Source: Xylocopa sonorina (lineage: Eukaryota > Arthropoda > Insecta > Hymenoptera > Apidae). From it: a DNA stretch of 64,000 nucleotides. Below, one piece after another: positions 9,980 through 18,579 of the stretch. Every line of letters begins with the position of its first letter. The first letter of the stretch is position 1. The position numbers and the translations under genes are program-made. The notes under the pieces are model-generated. The model had not been told where the DNA came from and made no database searches. It was given only the letters and a program-made list of their open reading frames with translations. Where the stretch lies: contig NW_027490216.1 of the NCBI RefSeq assembly GCF_050948175.1, positions 682,001 through 746,000 on the forward strand, given 5' to 3'.

Positions 9980-10973
9980 TGTCACGTCCCGAGGTGCGGT
10001 TGCGCTCGCAACGGTGGCACAAAGTCGTAACCGTTCCCGAAAATAACGCGAATTGCGTCCGGACCGGGTTCGTTGGCGTTTCGGACTCGATAAAACGGTA
10101 ACTAACACTAAACTTACCTTGCGAAGCCTTGATTCCGCTGTCTGATTTCTCTTTCCAGGTACCTGGAACGCCTTGGATCCGCAACCGGGATGGCGGCGGC
10201 GTACGGCTGGAACGGAGGTACGTCTACGGGAATAAGCGTCCAGGCGGGTTGACTCCGGCTGGCAGGTATCGGCGTTTGGCCCTGACGATTGGCGACTCGT
10301 ACGGGTCGTGCGGCGAAGGAAACCTCCTTCACAGGAACCAGGACTCGAACGTAGGAAATTGAATATTCTGGTGCATCACCCACGTATTCCCGAGCGAGAC
10401 GACGAATGAACTCTCTCCTCCCCGCGCGTCGTGTACGCTTTGTCGGAGGTGCAAGGCTCATCGAGAATACTTGAACTTCGGTTGAATACGGCACGGCTAA
10501 GCGTTGGTTCGCTCTAGCTTACCGGGATCGACCTGGGCGCAAGATATTCTGTACACGGTAGAAGTGAGGATGGAGCAACTAAGCGCTGGTTCGCTCTAGT
10601 CGTCGAGCCTCAAGACTATCGTAGATGAGATATAGAATTAGAATAATCGCGAGCGTACCCGTGGATTAGAATTAAGGAATTGTATTTGAACTCGAATAAA
10701 GATACTTTGAATCTGGTAAAAATAAACTATATTCTATGATTTCACTATACTAGATACACTTGACTAAATTCTAAGTTACTGACTAGCGATTACAATGAGA
10801 ATTAGAAATAGTATAAAGTATCGAATGGACTCCGCTATGGGAGTATGGATAGAGACGAATGCATTAGAGCTAATTGCTCGTTGCGAATGAGCCTATTGCT
10901 CGGATCGGAGGTGCATCGTTCGGATGCTGGATTAGAACTCCTCGGTTCGGAGATGAGATACGAACTCTCCCGT
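9980..10973 (-). repeat. Element 1 5' LTR, truncated (994 of about 1588 bp)
   Basis: The inner end is intact (TGTCACGTCCCG at 9980 on the plus strand). The outer 594 bp are missing. Homology to the 3' LTR stops after CTCTCCCGT at 10973, inside the first 27-bp unit, and reverse-orientation satellite starts at 10974. Confidence 0.95.
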
Positions 10974-11094
10974 AGATGTCTACGTATCGAAGCAATAGAG
11001 TTCAAATGTTTCTTAAAACGCGATATCGCATCTCATTTCTATGTTTCATGGTGAGATATAATATGATTAGCGAAGTGTTATGTAATCCTCGTCT
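10974..11094 (-). repeat. Inverted 121-bp satellite remnant
   Basis: Reverse complement of the 174-bp satellite, whereas every other satellite stretch in the window is in plus orientation. Read on the minus strand it begins AGACGAGGATTACATAACAC and includes the rare variant CGCTAATCAT. That variant is otherwise seen only in array II near 21197. It also carries AAACATTTGAACTC. It is bounded by the truncated LTR and by element 2. Confidence 0.95.
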
Positions 11095-11673
11095 TGTAAC
11101 GTCAGGCGTACCGCCTGCCACCCTCCGGCGTCCACCTCATCATCCCCAGCATCCGTATCCGGAGCCCCTGCACACGGGCCACCCGCCGACTCGCCGTCCC
11201 TACAGAAGGAGACAAAGGTACGAGAGGGAAGAGGGATGCAGCATGCCGCGCCCACGCGCGATCTCCACACACGAGGGGGAGGACTTCACCCCGTATTACG
11301 AGGGCGAGGAGCTCTCCGACACATACTGGGTCGAATCCCCAGCGATCACGAAGCCCTATACGTACTTCTCGTACATGTGGGATTAGAATAAGCACACTAC
11401 TCACCTATGTACATACACACCAACACACACCTAGATTTAAGTAAATATATGTATATATTTTATTCATGCACGGTTATGTTCCGTGCACTCGCGCGCACAC
11501 TCGACGCTCGCGGCTCACGCTTAACGCGGGCCGCGCCCCACTCCGAACGGCCGCCCCACCACGAGGGCCGAGCGGCCGCCCTACTCCGACCGTCCGCCCC
11601 ACCGCGAGGGCCCAGCGACTCGCGCGCCGCGCGACCCGAGGAGGTCGCGGACGCGAGATCCGAGAGTCAGTTC

Positions 11674-11754
11674 GTATCTCATCTCCGAACGGGAGAGTTC
11701 CAATCTCACCTCCGAACGGGAGAGTTCGCATCTCATCTCCGAACCGAGGAGTTC
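11674..11754 (+). repeat. 27-bp tandem repeat in U3, three units
   Basis: Units at 11674-11700, 11701-11727 and 11728-11754, each of the form xxATCTCAyCTCCGAACsGGAGAGTTC, followed by a degenerate partial unit. The 3' LTR has the same three units at 19198-19278. Elements 1, 4, 5 and 6 have two units and element 3 has one, so the LTR lengths 1615, 1588 and 1561 step by exactly 27. Confidence 0.93.
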
Positions 11755-11873
11755 TAATCCAGCATCCGAACGATGCACTTCCGATCCGAGCAATAGGCTC
11801 ATTCGCAACGAGCAATTAGCTCTAATGTATTCGTCTCTATCCATACTCCCATAGCGGAGTCCATTCGGTACTT

Positions 11874-11911
11874 TATACTATTTCTAATTCTCATTGTAAT
11901 CGCTAGTCAGT
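11874..11911 (+). promoter_or_regulatory. Candidate core promoter in LTR (TATA-like plus TCAGT initiator)
   Basis: TATACTA at 11874-11880 and TCAGT at 11907-11911 are about 35 bp apart, close to arthropod TATA-to-initiator spacing. This is a motif match only. It is retained in the other LTRs. The AT-rich TATATGTATATATT near 11448 is a competing candidate. Confidence 0.35.
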
Positions 11912-12227
11912 AACTTAGAACTTAGTCAAGTGTATTTAGTATAGTGAAATCATAGAATATAGTTTATTTTTACCAGATCCAAAGTATCTTTATTCGAGTT
12001 CAAATACAATTCCTTAATTCTAATCCACGGGTACGCTCGCGATTATTCTAATTCTATATCTCATCTACGATAGTCTTGAGGCTCGACGACTAGAGCGAAC
12101 CAGCGCTTAGTTGCTCCATCCTCACTTCTACCGTGTACAGAATATCTTGCGCCCAGGTCGATCCCGGTAAGCTAGAGCGAACCAACGCTTAGCCGTGCCG
12201 TATTCAACCGAAGTTCAAGTATTCTCG

Positions 12228-12577
12228 ATGAGCCTTGCACCTCCGACAAAGCGTACACGACGCGCGGGGAGGAGAGAGTTCATTCGTCGTCTCGCTCGGG
12301 AATACGTGGGTGATGCACCAGAATATTCAATTTCCTACGTTCGAGTCCTGGTTCCTGTGAAGGAGGTTTCCTTCGCCGCACGACCCGTACGAGTCGCCAA
12401 TCGTCAGGGCCAAACGCCGATACCTGCCAGACGGAGTCAACCCGCCTGGACGCTTATTCCCGTAGACGTACCTCCGTTCCAGCCGTACGCCGCCGCCATC
12501 CCGGTTGCGGATCCAAGGCGTTCCAGGTACCTGGAAAGAGAAATCAGACAGCGGAATCAAGCCTTCGCAAGGTAAGT
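12228..12577 (+). other. LTR sense reading frame ending in a splice-donor consensus
   Basis: The ATG at 12228 opens 115 codons (MSLAPPTKR...RQRNQAFAR), Arg/Pro-rich with no recognised domain. The stop is the TAA inside AAG|GTAAGT (12569-12577), a perfect-looking metazoan 5' splice site. If the donor is used, the frame would leave the LTR in phase 2. The frame is kept in the 1561, 1588 and 1615-bp LTRs; in the 1507-bp LTRs the ATG is lost and 81 bp (27 codons) are deleted in frame. Whether it is translated is unknown. Confidence 0.4.
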
Positions 12578-12722
12578 TTAGTGTTAGTTACCGTTTTATC
12601 GAGTCCGAAACGCCAACGAACCCGGTCCGGACGCAATTCGCGTTATTTTCGGGAACGGTTACGACTTTGTGCCACCGTTGCGAGCGCAACCGCACCTCGG
12701 GACGTGACACGAAAGTTATTTT

Positions 12723-12740
12723 TGGTGACAGCGGTGGGAT
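12723..12740 (+). other. Element 2 primer binding site (tRNA-Leu-like)
   Basis: TGGTGACAGCGGTGGGAT begins 13 nt after the LTR. Its complement, ATCCCACCGCTGTCACCA, ends in CCA and resembles the 3' end of a eukaryotic tRNA-Leu; from memory it differs by one base from a vertebrate tRNA-Leu. It would prime minus-strand DNA synthesis. The assignment is inferred. Confidence 0.7.
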
Positions 12741-12791
12741 AGCCACGCGTTTCCTCCGGAAATTCCGCCGAAAGGAACCGCGAAACTAGAT

Positions 12792-14111
12792 ATGGCAACC
12801 CGGACTCCGACAAAAACGCGCCAGCAGACACAGCGAGCCGCCGCGATGGCCGATTCCGAACGCGAAAAACGCACTAGCAGAACGCTTGATTTCCAAGACG
12901 CTATCGCCGAGCCTCTTCCTAGTACCGCGCAACAAAATACTTCCGCGAAAAATACGAAAGCGACCGATCCGAGTAATGCCGCGTTGCTCCAGCAAATAGA
13001 AATTCTACGTCGTGAATTAGAATCTATTCGCAGAACGCCTGATTTAACGCGCGACGATACTGTTTCTCTAGATATTCCTCGGGGAAATCCGCTTTCCGGA
13101 CATAATTCGAGCTCCGATTTCAATACAAATAGTTCGCAACACGACGAGCTATCGCTTAAGCAGGCCCTCGAAGCCGTGCCGACATTCGATGGTCAGAATA
13201 TTCCTATTCTTCAGTTTACCCGAGCGTGTAAACGCGCTTATGAGCTTATCCCTAATGGGTGCGAGCGAACTTTCACACGCCTGCTTAAGGGAAAACTCAA
13301 GGGTCGTGCCTACGCCGCGCTAGAAGACGAGCCATGTTACACAATACTCGAATTAACGGACGTTCTTCGCAGCACATTTTGCTCCGTAAAATCAGCTCAT
13401 CATTATCGGGGTGAACTTGCAAATATATTCATGCGCGCGAACGAGCACATTCTAGATTACATCGGTCGAGTAAAAGATCTTAGAACCGCCATAATTGATT
13501 GCGAAAGGCTTGCTCGACGAGACACACCGGAATCGCTCGATGACGTAGACGCGCTCACTCTACAATGTTTTAAAGACGGTCTCATTCCGGAAATTCGAAT
13601 GCAAATGACGATAAATTCATTCGGCACATTGCGAGAAACGTTCGCTCGAGCGCGAGAGCTTTACCAAATGCACGAACGTGATTGCAACCGACTAGGTAGA
13701 TCGCGTGCCGCGCGACCAGAATCGCGCGAAAAACCAGCCGAAGTTATTTGCCGAAAATGTAATAATATCGGACATTACGCGACCGAGTGTCGGCTCAGAC
13801 CGCCATCGCCGTACCGACCGCAGGAATACTTGCGATCCAGGGACGTACCGCCTCCTACTCGAGGCCCCGCGTACGAACAACCGAGACAAATCGTAGCCAG
13901 GGACGCGCCCAAATTTTGTCGCTATTGCAAGACCCCGGGGCACGAAATAGGCGAGTGCCGCAAAAGACAGTACAACAACGCGGTAAATAAAAATTCGGGA
14001 AACGACAATGGCCTCCGCACCCGCCGCGAGACAGGTGGCGAGGCCGCGCACCAAGTCCGTCCTCTCGCCGCGAACAACTCCAACGCGGAAATCGACGAAA
14101 CGCCGCGATAA
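12792..14111 (+). CDS. gag: Element 2 gag: capsid/nucleocapsid polyprotein
   Basis: Intact 439-codon gag, 52 nt beyond the PBS. The CCHC knuckles fall at residues about 320-333 and 376-389. The frameshift heptamer spans codons 402-404, so 404 Gag residues would be retained in Gag-Pol and the second knuckle is in both products. The capsid-like region contains the conserved run around PTFDGQNIPILQFTRACKRA typical of arthropod Gypsy Gag proteins (family-level recognition). The leader differs from elements 1, 3, 4 and 6 (GCCACGCG and TTCCGCC instead of GCCCCGCG and TTCTGCC), a marker shared only with element 5. Confidence 0.95.
   Translation: MATRTPTKTRQQTQRAAAMADSEREKRTSRTLDFQDAIAEPLPSTAQQNTSAKNTKATDPSNAALLQQIEILRRELESIRRTPDLTRDDTVSLDIPRGNPLSGHNSSSDFNTNSSQHDELSLKQALEAVPTFDGQNIPILQFTRACKRAYELIPNGCERTFTRLLKGKLKGRAYAALEDEPCYTILELTDVLRSTFCSVKSAHHYRGELANIFMRANEHILDYIGRVKDLRTAIIDCERLARRDTPESLDDVDALTLQCFKDGLIPEIRMQMTINSFGTLRETFARARELYQMHERDCNRLGRSRAARPESREKPAEVICRKCNNIGHYATECRLRPPSPYRPQEYLRSRDVPPPTRGPAYEQPRQIVARDAPKFCRYCKTPGHEIGECRKRQYNNAVNKNSGNDNGLRTRRETGGEAAHQVRPLAANNSNAEIDETPR
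13997..14068 (+). promoter_or_regulatory. Element 2 -1 ribosomal frameshift signal: GGGAAAC plus predicted H-type pseudoknot
   Basis: The slippery heptamer G GGA AAC (13997-14003) sits exactly in the gag codon phase. The -1 frame has just opened after a TAA at 13988-13990. Spacer GACAAT (6 nt) precedes stem 1: GGCCTC (14010-14015) with GAGGCC (14040-14045), extended after a 2x2 internal loop by CACC (14018-14021) with GGTG (14034-14037). Loop bases GCGAGA (14026-14031) are complementary to TCTCGC (14063-14068), giving a 6-bp stem 2. All geometry is read from sequence; function is inferred from retroviral and retrotransposon precedent. Confidence 0.82.
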
Positions 14112-17100
14112 ACATAACCGGAAAAACTAGCACGCCAAACGTAATTTTAAAGTCCGACCTTCTAATTTCACCAACTCGCTTCATGGTGGACACTGGGGCG
14201 GAAATAAATATTATAAAACGTTCGGCTCTAAAAGCATCCGCGCGAATCGATAAGTCCGAGATCGTCATAATAACAGGGGTAACCGATGGCAAAACCGCAA
14301 CCTTAGGGACGGTGAATCTTGTCATTTTCGGTCGCGTCGTTCCTTTTAATGTGGTCGAGGATGATTTTCCCCTTAAACCAAGCGGGATCCTCGGCTCCGG
14401 GTTCTGTATGGACGCAGAAATCTCTTTTCCAAATAAAATAATCAAATGGAATGGTAAGAGAATTCCTTTCGAAGACGATATCGAAGCACTCGAGGAACCG
14501 TCACCGGAGTCGAAAATAAAGCCTCTCCTATCGCCGAAACGTAAACAAGCGCCGCGCACGGAATCTATTCCCCCTCCGCCGCCGCGCCCGCCGCGTAAAT
14601 CATCGCCTCCGCTGAAACGCGATGCAGCAACGAAATCGAAGCTTCGAACGCAAGACAAAGCAGCTTCTCCGAAGTCAGGAGACCGTATCTCCATTCCGCC
14701 GAGATCAAATATCGGTATCAAGGTCCGCGTAGTTAATTCGAACCTCGCGGAAGGTATAATTCCTCGTATCGATCTTGCGCCGGGTATATTTTTCGGAAAC
14801 GCTCTCGTCAGAGTAATTCGGGGCAAAGCGGTAACTCGAATAATTAATTCATCCGACCGCGCCGTCGAAATCGCGTTACCAGAAATCGTACTTGAGCCCG
14901 CGCAAATCATGACTCCCCTCCATAAGGAGGATAGTCCGTCGCTGTATCCGGCTTTTTCTAAATCTACTAGATCCAACGTATCCGCCGTACCGATCGGCTC
15001 ATCCCAAAAAGGGAAAACTTCTATTTCTTTCTCGAGTCAGACACCATACTCGACAATCGAAACTCCTCCTTCGCGTTGCAAAATCGCGAATGTTCAGCAA
15101 ATCTCCTATGCTCAGGCGGTTAAAAATAATGTACAACAGTCGCCGTTAAAACAAACATCGAAATCCGCCAATCCTTCGAAATCTCGTCTAGATCGACTTC
15201 TTAGTCTCCTCCGTCTCGACCACCTCAACGCAGAGGAAAGAGAGCACGTCGTCCGTCTCGTTCAAAGCACGCAGGAGCTTTTTCACATTGAGGGGGATAA
15301 ATTAGGGCATACGTCAGCAACCACGCACAAGATTCCAACCGTCGACGACCGCCCCGTCAATGTGAAACAATACCGGTTCCCACCAGCTCATAAGGAGGAG
15401 ATTCGACGACAAGTCGACAAATTTTTACAAAATGGTGTCATCTCTCCGTCAAAATCACCATATAATTCGCCATTGTGGGTTGTCCCAAAGAAACCGGACT
15501 CCTTGGGCAACAAGCAATGGCGCGTCGTCATCGACTACCGCGCACTCAATGAGAAATCTGTCGCCGATGCCTATCCCCTCCCTTGCATTACCGAGATACT
15601 TGATCAGCTCGGGAGCGCGAAGTATTTTAGTACATTCGATCTCGCGAGCGGATTTCACCAGATCCCAATGGAGCCCGCCGATGCTCCCAAAACCGCTTTT
15701 TCGACGCCTCACGGGCATTATGAATTTAAAAGAATGCCATTCGGATTAAAAAATGCGCCAGCGACGTTCCAACGACTTATGGACAATGTCCTGTCCGGTC
15801 TCCAGGGGAACGAAATTTTCGTCTATTTGGACGACATTGTTATCTACGCTAGCTCTCTTCAAGAACATCGACTTAAATTCGATAAATTAACTCAACGGCT
15901 CAAAGAAGCTAATTTAGTATTGCAGCCGGATAAGTGCGAATTCTTGAGGAGAGAAGTAAGCTATTTGGGTCATATTATCAGTGAGCACGGTGTAAAACCT
16001 GACCCTGCGAAAATTAGCGCCGTCAAAAATTTTCCGCGCCCGCGCAACGCGAAACAGATCAAACAATTCCTCGGGCTCGCGGGATACTACAGGCGGTTCA
16101 TCGCAAATTTTTCCAATATTGCTAAGCCACTTACAAATTTGTTAAAAAAAGACGCGCCCTTTGTATGGCGTAACGAGCAAGAGAATTCATTCGTCAAACT
16201 CCGAGATTGCCTATGCGAAGCGCCTATCTTGCAGTACCCCAACTTTAAACAACCATTCGTGATAACGACCGACGCGTCCGCCGAAGCTATTGGTGCTATC
16301 TTGAGTCAAGGACCAATAGGCCGCGATTTGCCAATCGCGTACACGTCGCGACTGTTAAACGCTGCGGAGAAAAACTACTCCACGATCGAGAAGGAGTGTC
16401 TGGCGATTGTCTACGCCGTCCATTACTTTCGTCCATACATATACGGTAATCAATTCAAACTCGTTACCGACCATCGACCGTTAGTGTGGATGAATTCGGT
16501 CAAGGACCCGTCAAGTAGACTCGTACGGTGGAGGCTTAAGTTAGCGGAATTTGACTACGAGATGGTCTATAAAAGTGGAAAAACGAACCTTAATGCGGAC
16601 GCATTGTCGCGGAATCCCGCTCAAATTTTTCCGCTCTCGTATTCAGAAAACTCGGAGGACGACATCTTCGATGTGCCTCCGGAAACCCGTAAAAAGTATA
16701 CCACACTAGCGCCTCCTCCTACTCCGGTAACATCAGAACCTGAATTACCGACTCCAGGCACGTCCTTCCGTACCAACACAGCACCACCTCCGCAAGTCGC
16801 CAGCGACAGCACCGACTTTTATACTCCTGCTCCAAATGAATTTTTCCGACGCGAACCTCTGTTTAATTTCAGCCGTGACGCATTATCAACGCGACGAGAC
16901 AATGTAGTTGTCTTCGTCACGCAATCTGGGCACCCCTATGACACGGGCGCCAAAGATCTAGCGAACGCTGAAAAATTCCTCCTAAACAAAAATCACGTCC
17001 TTACCAAAGCCAAAGTCATAAAAATCGGAAACGAATTCCAAATCCAGCTTCCAATCATCGAACATTCCACCAGATCAATCAATTTCCAGACCGTAATAGA

Positions 17101-18424
17101 AACATTCAGATCCTTGTGCGACGTTGTAAACGAATTACAATTACAAACATTTAGTATCGCACAAACCTATCTAGACTCCGTATCCTGGTCCCGAATCCAG
17201 AAAATCCTTCAGGACCTGTTTTATGAAACAACTGTCCAGATTACGGTCTGCCAGGGCCTCATTAAAACCCCTTCGGTCGAAGAGCGACTGAAAATAATAA
17301 GAGAAAACCACGACTCCCCTGTGGGAGGTCACAAAGGGGTTAATAAAACTTATTCTCGCATCAGACAACAATACTTTTGGCCAAACATGAAAACACAAAT
17401 ACAAGAATATATCGGCAAATGTAAAAGTTGTCAGACAGAGAAACTGGTCCGGGTGAAGACCAGACAGCCTCTCACTTTAACCGACACCCCTGGCAGGGCA
17501 TTCGATAAGATTTCAATGGACGTAATGGGTCCTCTTCCCGAAACTTCCGACGGTTATACAAGTATCCTCACGATCCAAGATCTCCTCACTAAATACTCAG
17601 TCGCAGTTCCTCTCAAAACCACCACCGCAGTAGACATTGCCGAAGCTTTAATAAAAGAATTCATTTGTAAGTACGGATGCCCGAAAGGCATACTCACGGA
17701 CCAAGGTTCGAACTTTATAAATAGCTTGATTAAAGCCATAGCAATCAAATTCCGTATTAAACAATACAAGTCCACTGCGTTCCATCCACAGACAAACGGG
17801 TCCGTTGAACGATCTCACCACGTCCTGGCCGAATATCTGAAGCATTACATAGAGTCGAGTAACGATTGGGTGAATTGGTTACCGTACGCAATGTTTTCAT
17901 ACAACACCAGTGTGCACGAGGGTACATTATACACCCCACACGAACTAGTGTTCGGCAGGATAGCTAGGACGCCGTCAGCCACTCCTTTTCAGGACAGCTC
18001 TGATAACGAAACTTATAGCGACTATCTTATACAACTTCAGGAGAAAATCTCGAAATCTCAGGATTTGGCTAAAGCCAATCTAGACAATGCGAAACGCCGT
18101 TCTAAATATTATTATGACCGAAATCTCAATGTCCAAAACTTCGAGGTAGGCCAATGGGTCTATCTTTTAAAAGAGCCGAACAAACATAAGTTCCAGGCAC
18201 AGTATTCTGGACCGTACCGTATCCTCGAAATTTTGGGCAATTGTAATGTTAAGCTGAATGTAAAAGGGCGCCATAAAATTGTTCATACGAACAAAATCAA
18301 AATTTGTAAACGAATGCATAGTATGCAGAGTGTGGATGCTAGTGAAAGAAAAGTGCGAAAAACTGAAAATGAAGTCAGTGAGAGCAGTGACATTCAAACG
18401 AACGCTGAAAGTGAAAGCGACTAA
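14003..18424 (+). CDS. pol: Element 2 pol: all catalytic domains intact, C-terminal tail truncated by nonsense codon
   Basis: Enters by -1 frameshift; the first in-frame ATG, just before the protease DTGA, is at 14183. Protease, RT (YLDD at 15824-15835), RNase H, HHCC finger, DX35E integrase (E1209) and the GPY module are all uninterrupted. The frame ends at a TAA at 18422-18424, where elements 1, 3, 4 and 5 have GAA, so about 161 residues of tail are missing (about 64 encoded before the LTR and 97 inside it). The downstream frame stays open to 18910, so this is a single recent point change. It has Tyr/Ser at FICKYGC and EKISKS, shared with element 3, against Phe/Thr in elements 1, 4 and 5. 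Whether the tail is needed is unknown. Confidence 0.94.
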   Translation, partial: RQWPPHPPRDRWRGRAPSPSSRREQLQRGNRRNAAINITGKTSTPNVILKSDLLISPTRFMVDTGAEINIIKRSALKASARIDKSEIVIITGVTDGKTATLGTVNLVIFGRVVPFNVVEDDFPLKPSGILGSGFCMDAEISFPNKIIKWNGKRIPFEDDIEALEEPSPESKIKPLLSPKRKQAPRTESIPPPPPRPPRKSSPPLKRDAATKSKLRTQDKAASPKSGDRISIPPRSNIGIKVRVVNSNLAEGIIPRIDLAPGIFFGNALVRVIRGKAVTRIINSSDRAVEIALPEIVLEPAQIMTPLHKEDSPSLYPAFSKSTRSNVSAVPIGSSQKGKTSISFSSQTPYSTIETPPSRCKIANVQQISYAQAVKNNVQQSPLKQTSKSANPSKSRLDRLLSLLRLDHLNAEEREHVVRLVQSTQELFHIEGDKLGHTSATTHKIPTVDDRPVNVKQYRFPPAHKEEIRRQVDKFLQNGVISPSKSPYNSPLWVVPKKPDSLGNKQWRVVIDYRALNEKSVADAYPLPCITEILDQLGSAKYFSTFDLASGFHQIPMEPADAPKTAFSTPHGHYEFKRMPFGLKNAPATFQRLMDNVLSGLQGNEIFVYLDDIVIYASSLQEHRLKFDKLTQRLKEANLVLQPDKCEFLRREVSYLGHIISEHGVKPDPAKISAVKNFPRPRNAKQIKQFLGLAGYYRRFIANFSNIAKPLTNLLKKDAPFVWRNEQENSFVKLRDCLCEAPILQYPNFKQPFVITTDASAEAIGAILSQGPIGRDLPIAYTSRLLNAAEKNYSTIEKECLAIVYAVHYFRPYIYGNQFKLVTDHRPLVWMNSVKDPSSRLVRWRLKLAEFDYEMVYKSGKTNLNADALSRNPAQIFPLSYSENSEDDIFDVPPETRKKYTTLAPPPTPVTSEPELPTPGTSFRTNTAPPPQVASDSTDFYTPAPNEFFRREPLFNFSRDALSTRRDNVVVFVTQSGHPYDTGAKDLANAEKFLLNKNHVLTKAKVIKIGNEFQIQLPIIEHSTRSINFQTVIETFRSLCDVVNELQLQTFSIAQTYLDSVSWSRIQKILQDLFYETTVQITVCQGLIKTPSVEERLKIIRENHDSPVGGHKGVNKTYSRIRQQYFWPNMKTQIQEYIGKCKSCQTEKLVRVKTRQPLTLTDTPGRAFDKISMDVMGPLPETSDGYTSILTIQDLLTKYSVAVPLKTTTAVDIAEALIKEFICKYGCPKGILTDQGSNFINSLIKAIAIKFRIKQYKSTAFHPQTNGSVERSHHVLAEYLKHYIESSNDWVNWLPYAMFSYNTSVHEGTLYTPHELVFGRIARTPSATPFQDSSDNETYSDYLIQLQEKISKSQDLAKANLDNAKRRSKYYYDRNLNVQNFEVGQWVYLLKEPNKHKFQAQYSGPYRILEILGNCNVKLNVKGRHKIVHTNKIKICKRMHSMQSVDASERKVRKTENEVSESSDIQTNAESESD

Positions 18425-18579
18425 AGTGCCTGCAATCCGAAGGAAGCCCGCAGTCACGGTCCAATTTCCAAACGTTATCGCCAGGATCAACCAGGCGAAA
18501 AACCTCAGATTCCGCAGCATCCAGCCGACAGGACCAAGAGAAGGATCCAGCATCCCGAAATCTACCCAACAGACAAGAG

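Larger units (their letters stand above)
2483..10973 (-). mobile_element. Element 1: Ty3/Gypsy LTR retrotransposon, 5' LTR truncated
   Basis: On the minus strand the order is truncated 5' LTR (10973-9980), PBS, gag, pol, PPT, complete 3' LTR (4070-2483). Both reading frames appear intact, including the full pol tail, but the 5' LTR lacks its first 594 bp (most of U3), so it probably has no complete promoter of its own. The two LTRs are of the same length class (two 27-bp units) and nearly identical, for example differing by G/C in the GCGAAGG/CCTTG stretch near 2628 and 10125. The right end is fused to satellite in inverted orientation. No env-like frame lies between pol and the LTR. Confidence 0.96.
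11095..12709 (+). repeat. Element 2 5' LTR, 1615 bp
   Basis: TGTAACGTCAGG...CGGGACGTGACA. From start to end it holds: the 97-codon pol-tail frame (to about 11386); a TATATGTATATATT stretch; a hairpin TGCACGG/CCGTGCA (11467-11487); a very CpG-rich block (about 11490-11670); 27-bp tandem units (11674-11754); a TATA-like and TCAGT initiator-like pair; two 21-nt direct repeats (12090-12110, 12172-12192); and a 115-codon sense frame that stops within a splice-donor consensus. U3/R/U5 limits cannot be fixed without transcript ends. Confidence 0.95.

Noticed and set aside
18300..18424. Chromodomain after integrase
   Set aside because: The sequence after the GPY module is acidic and low-complexity. 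I could not see the aromatic cage pattern of a chromodomain.
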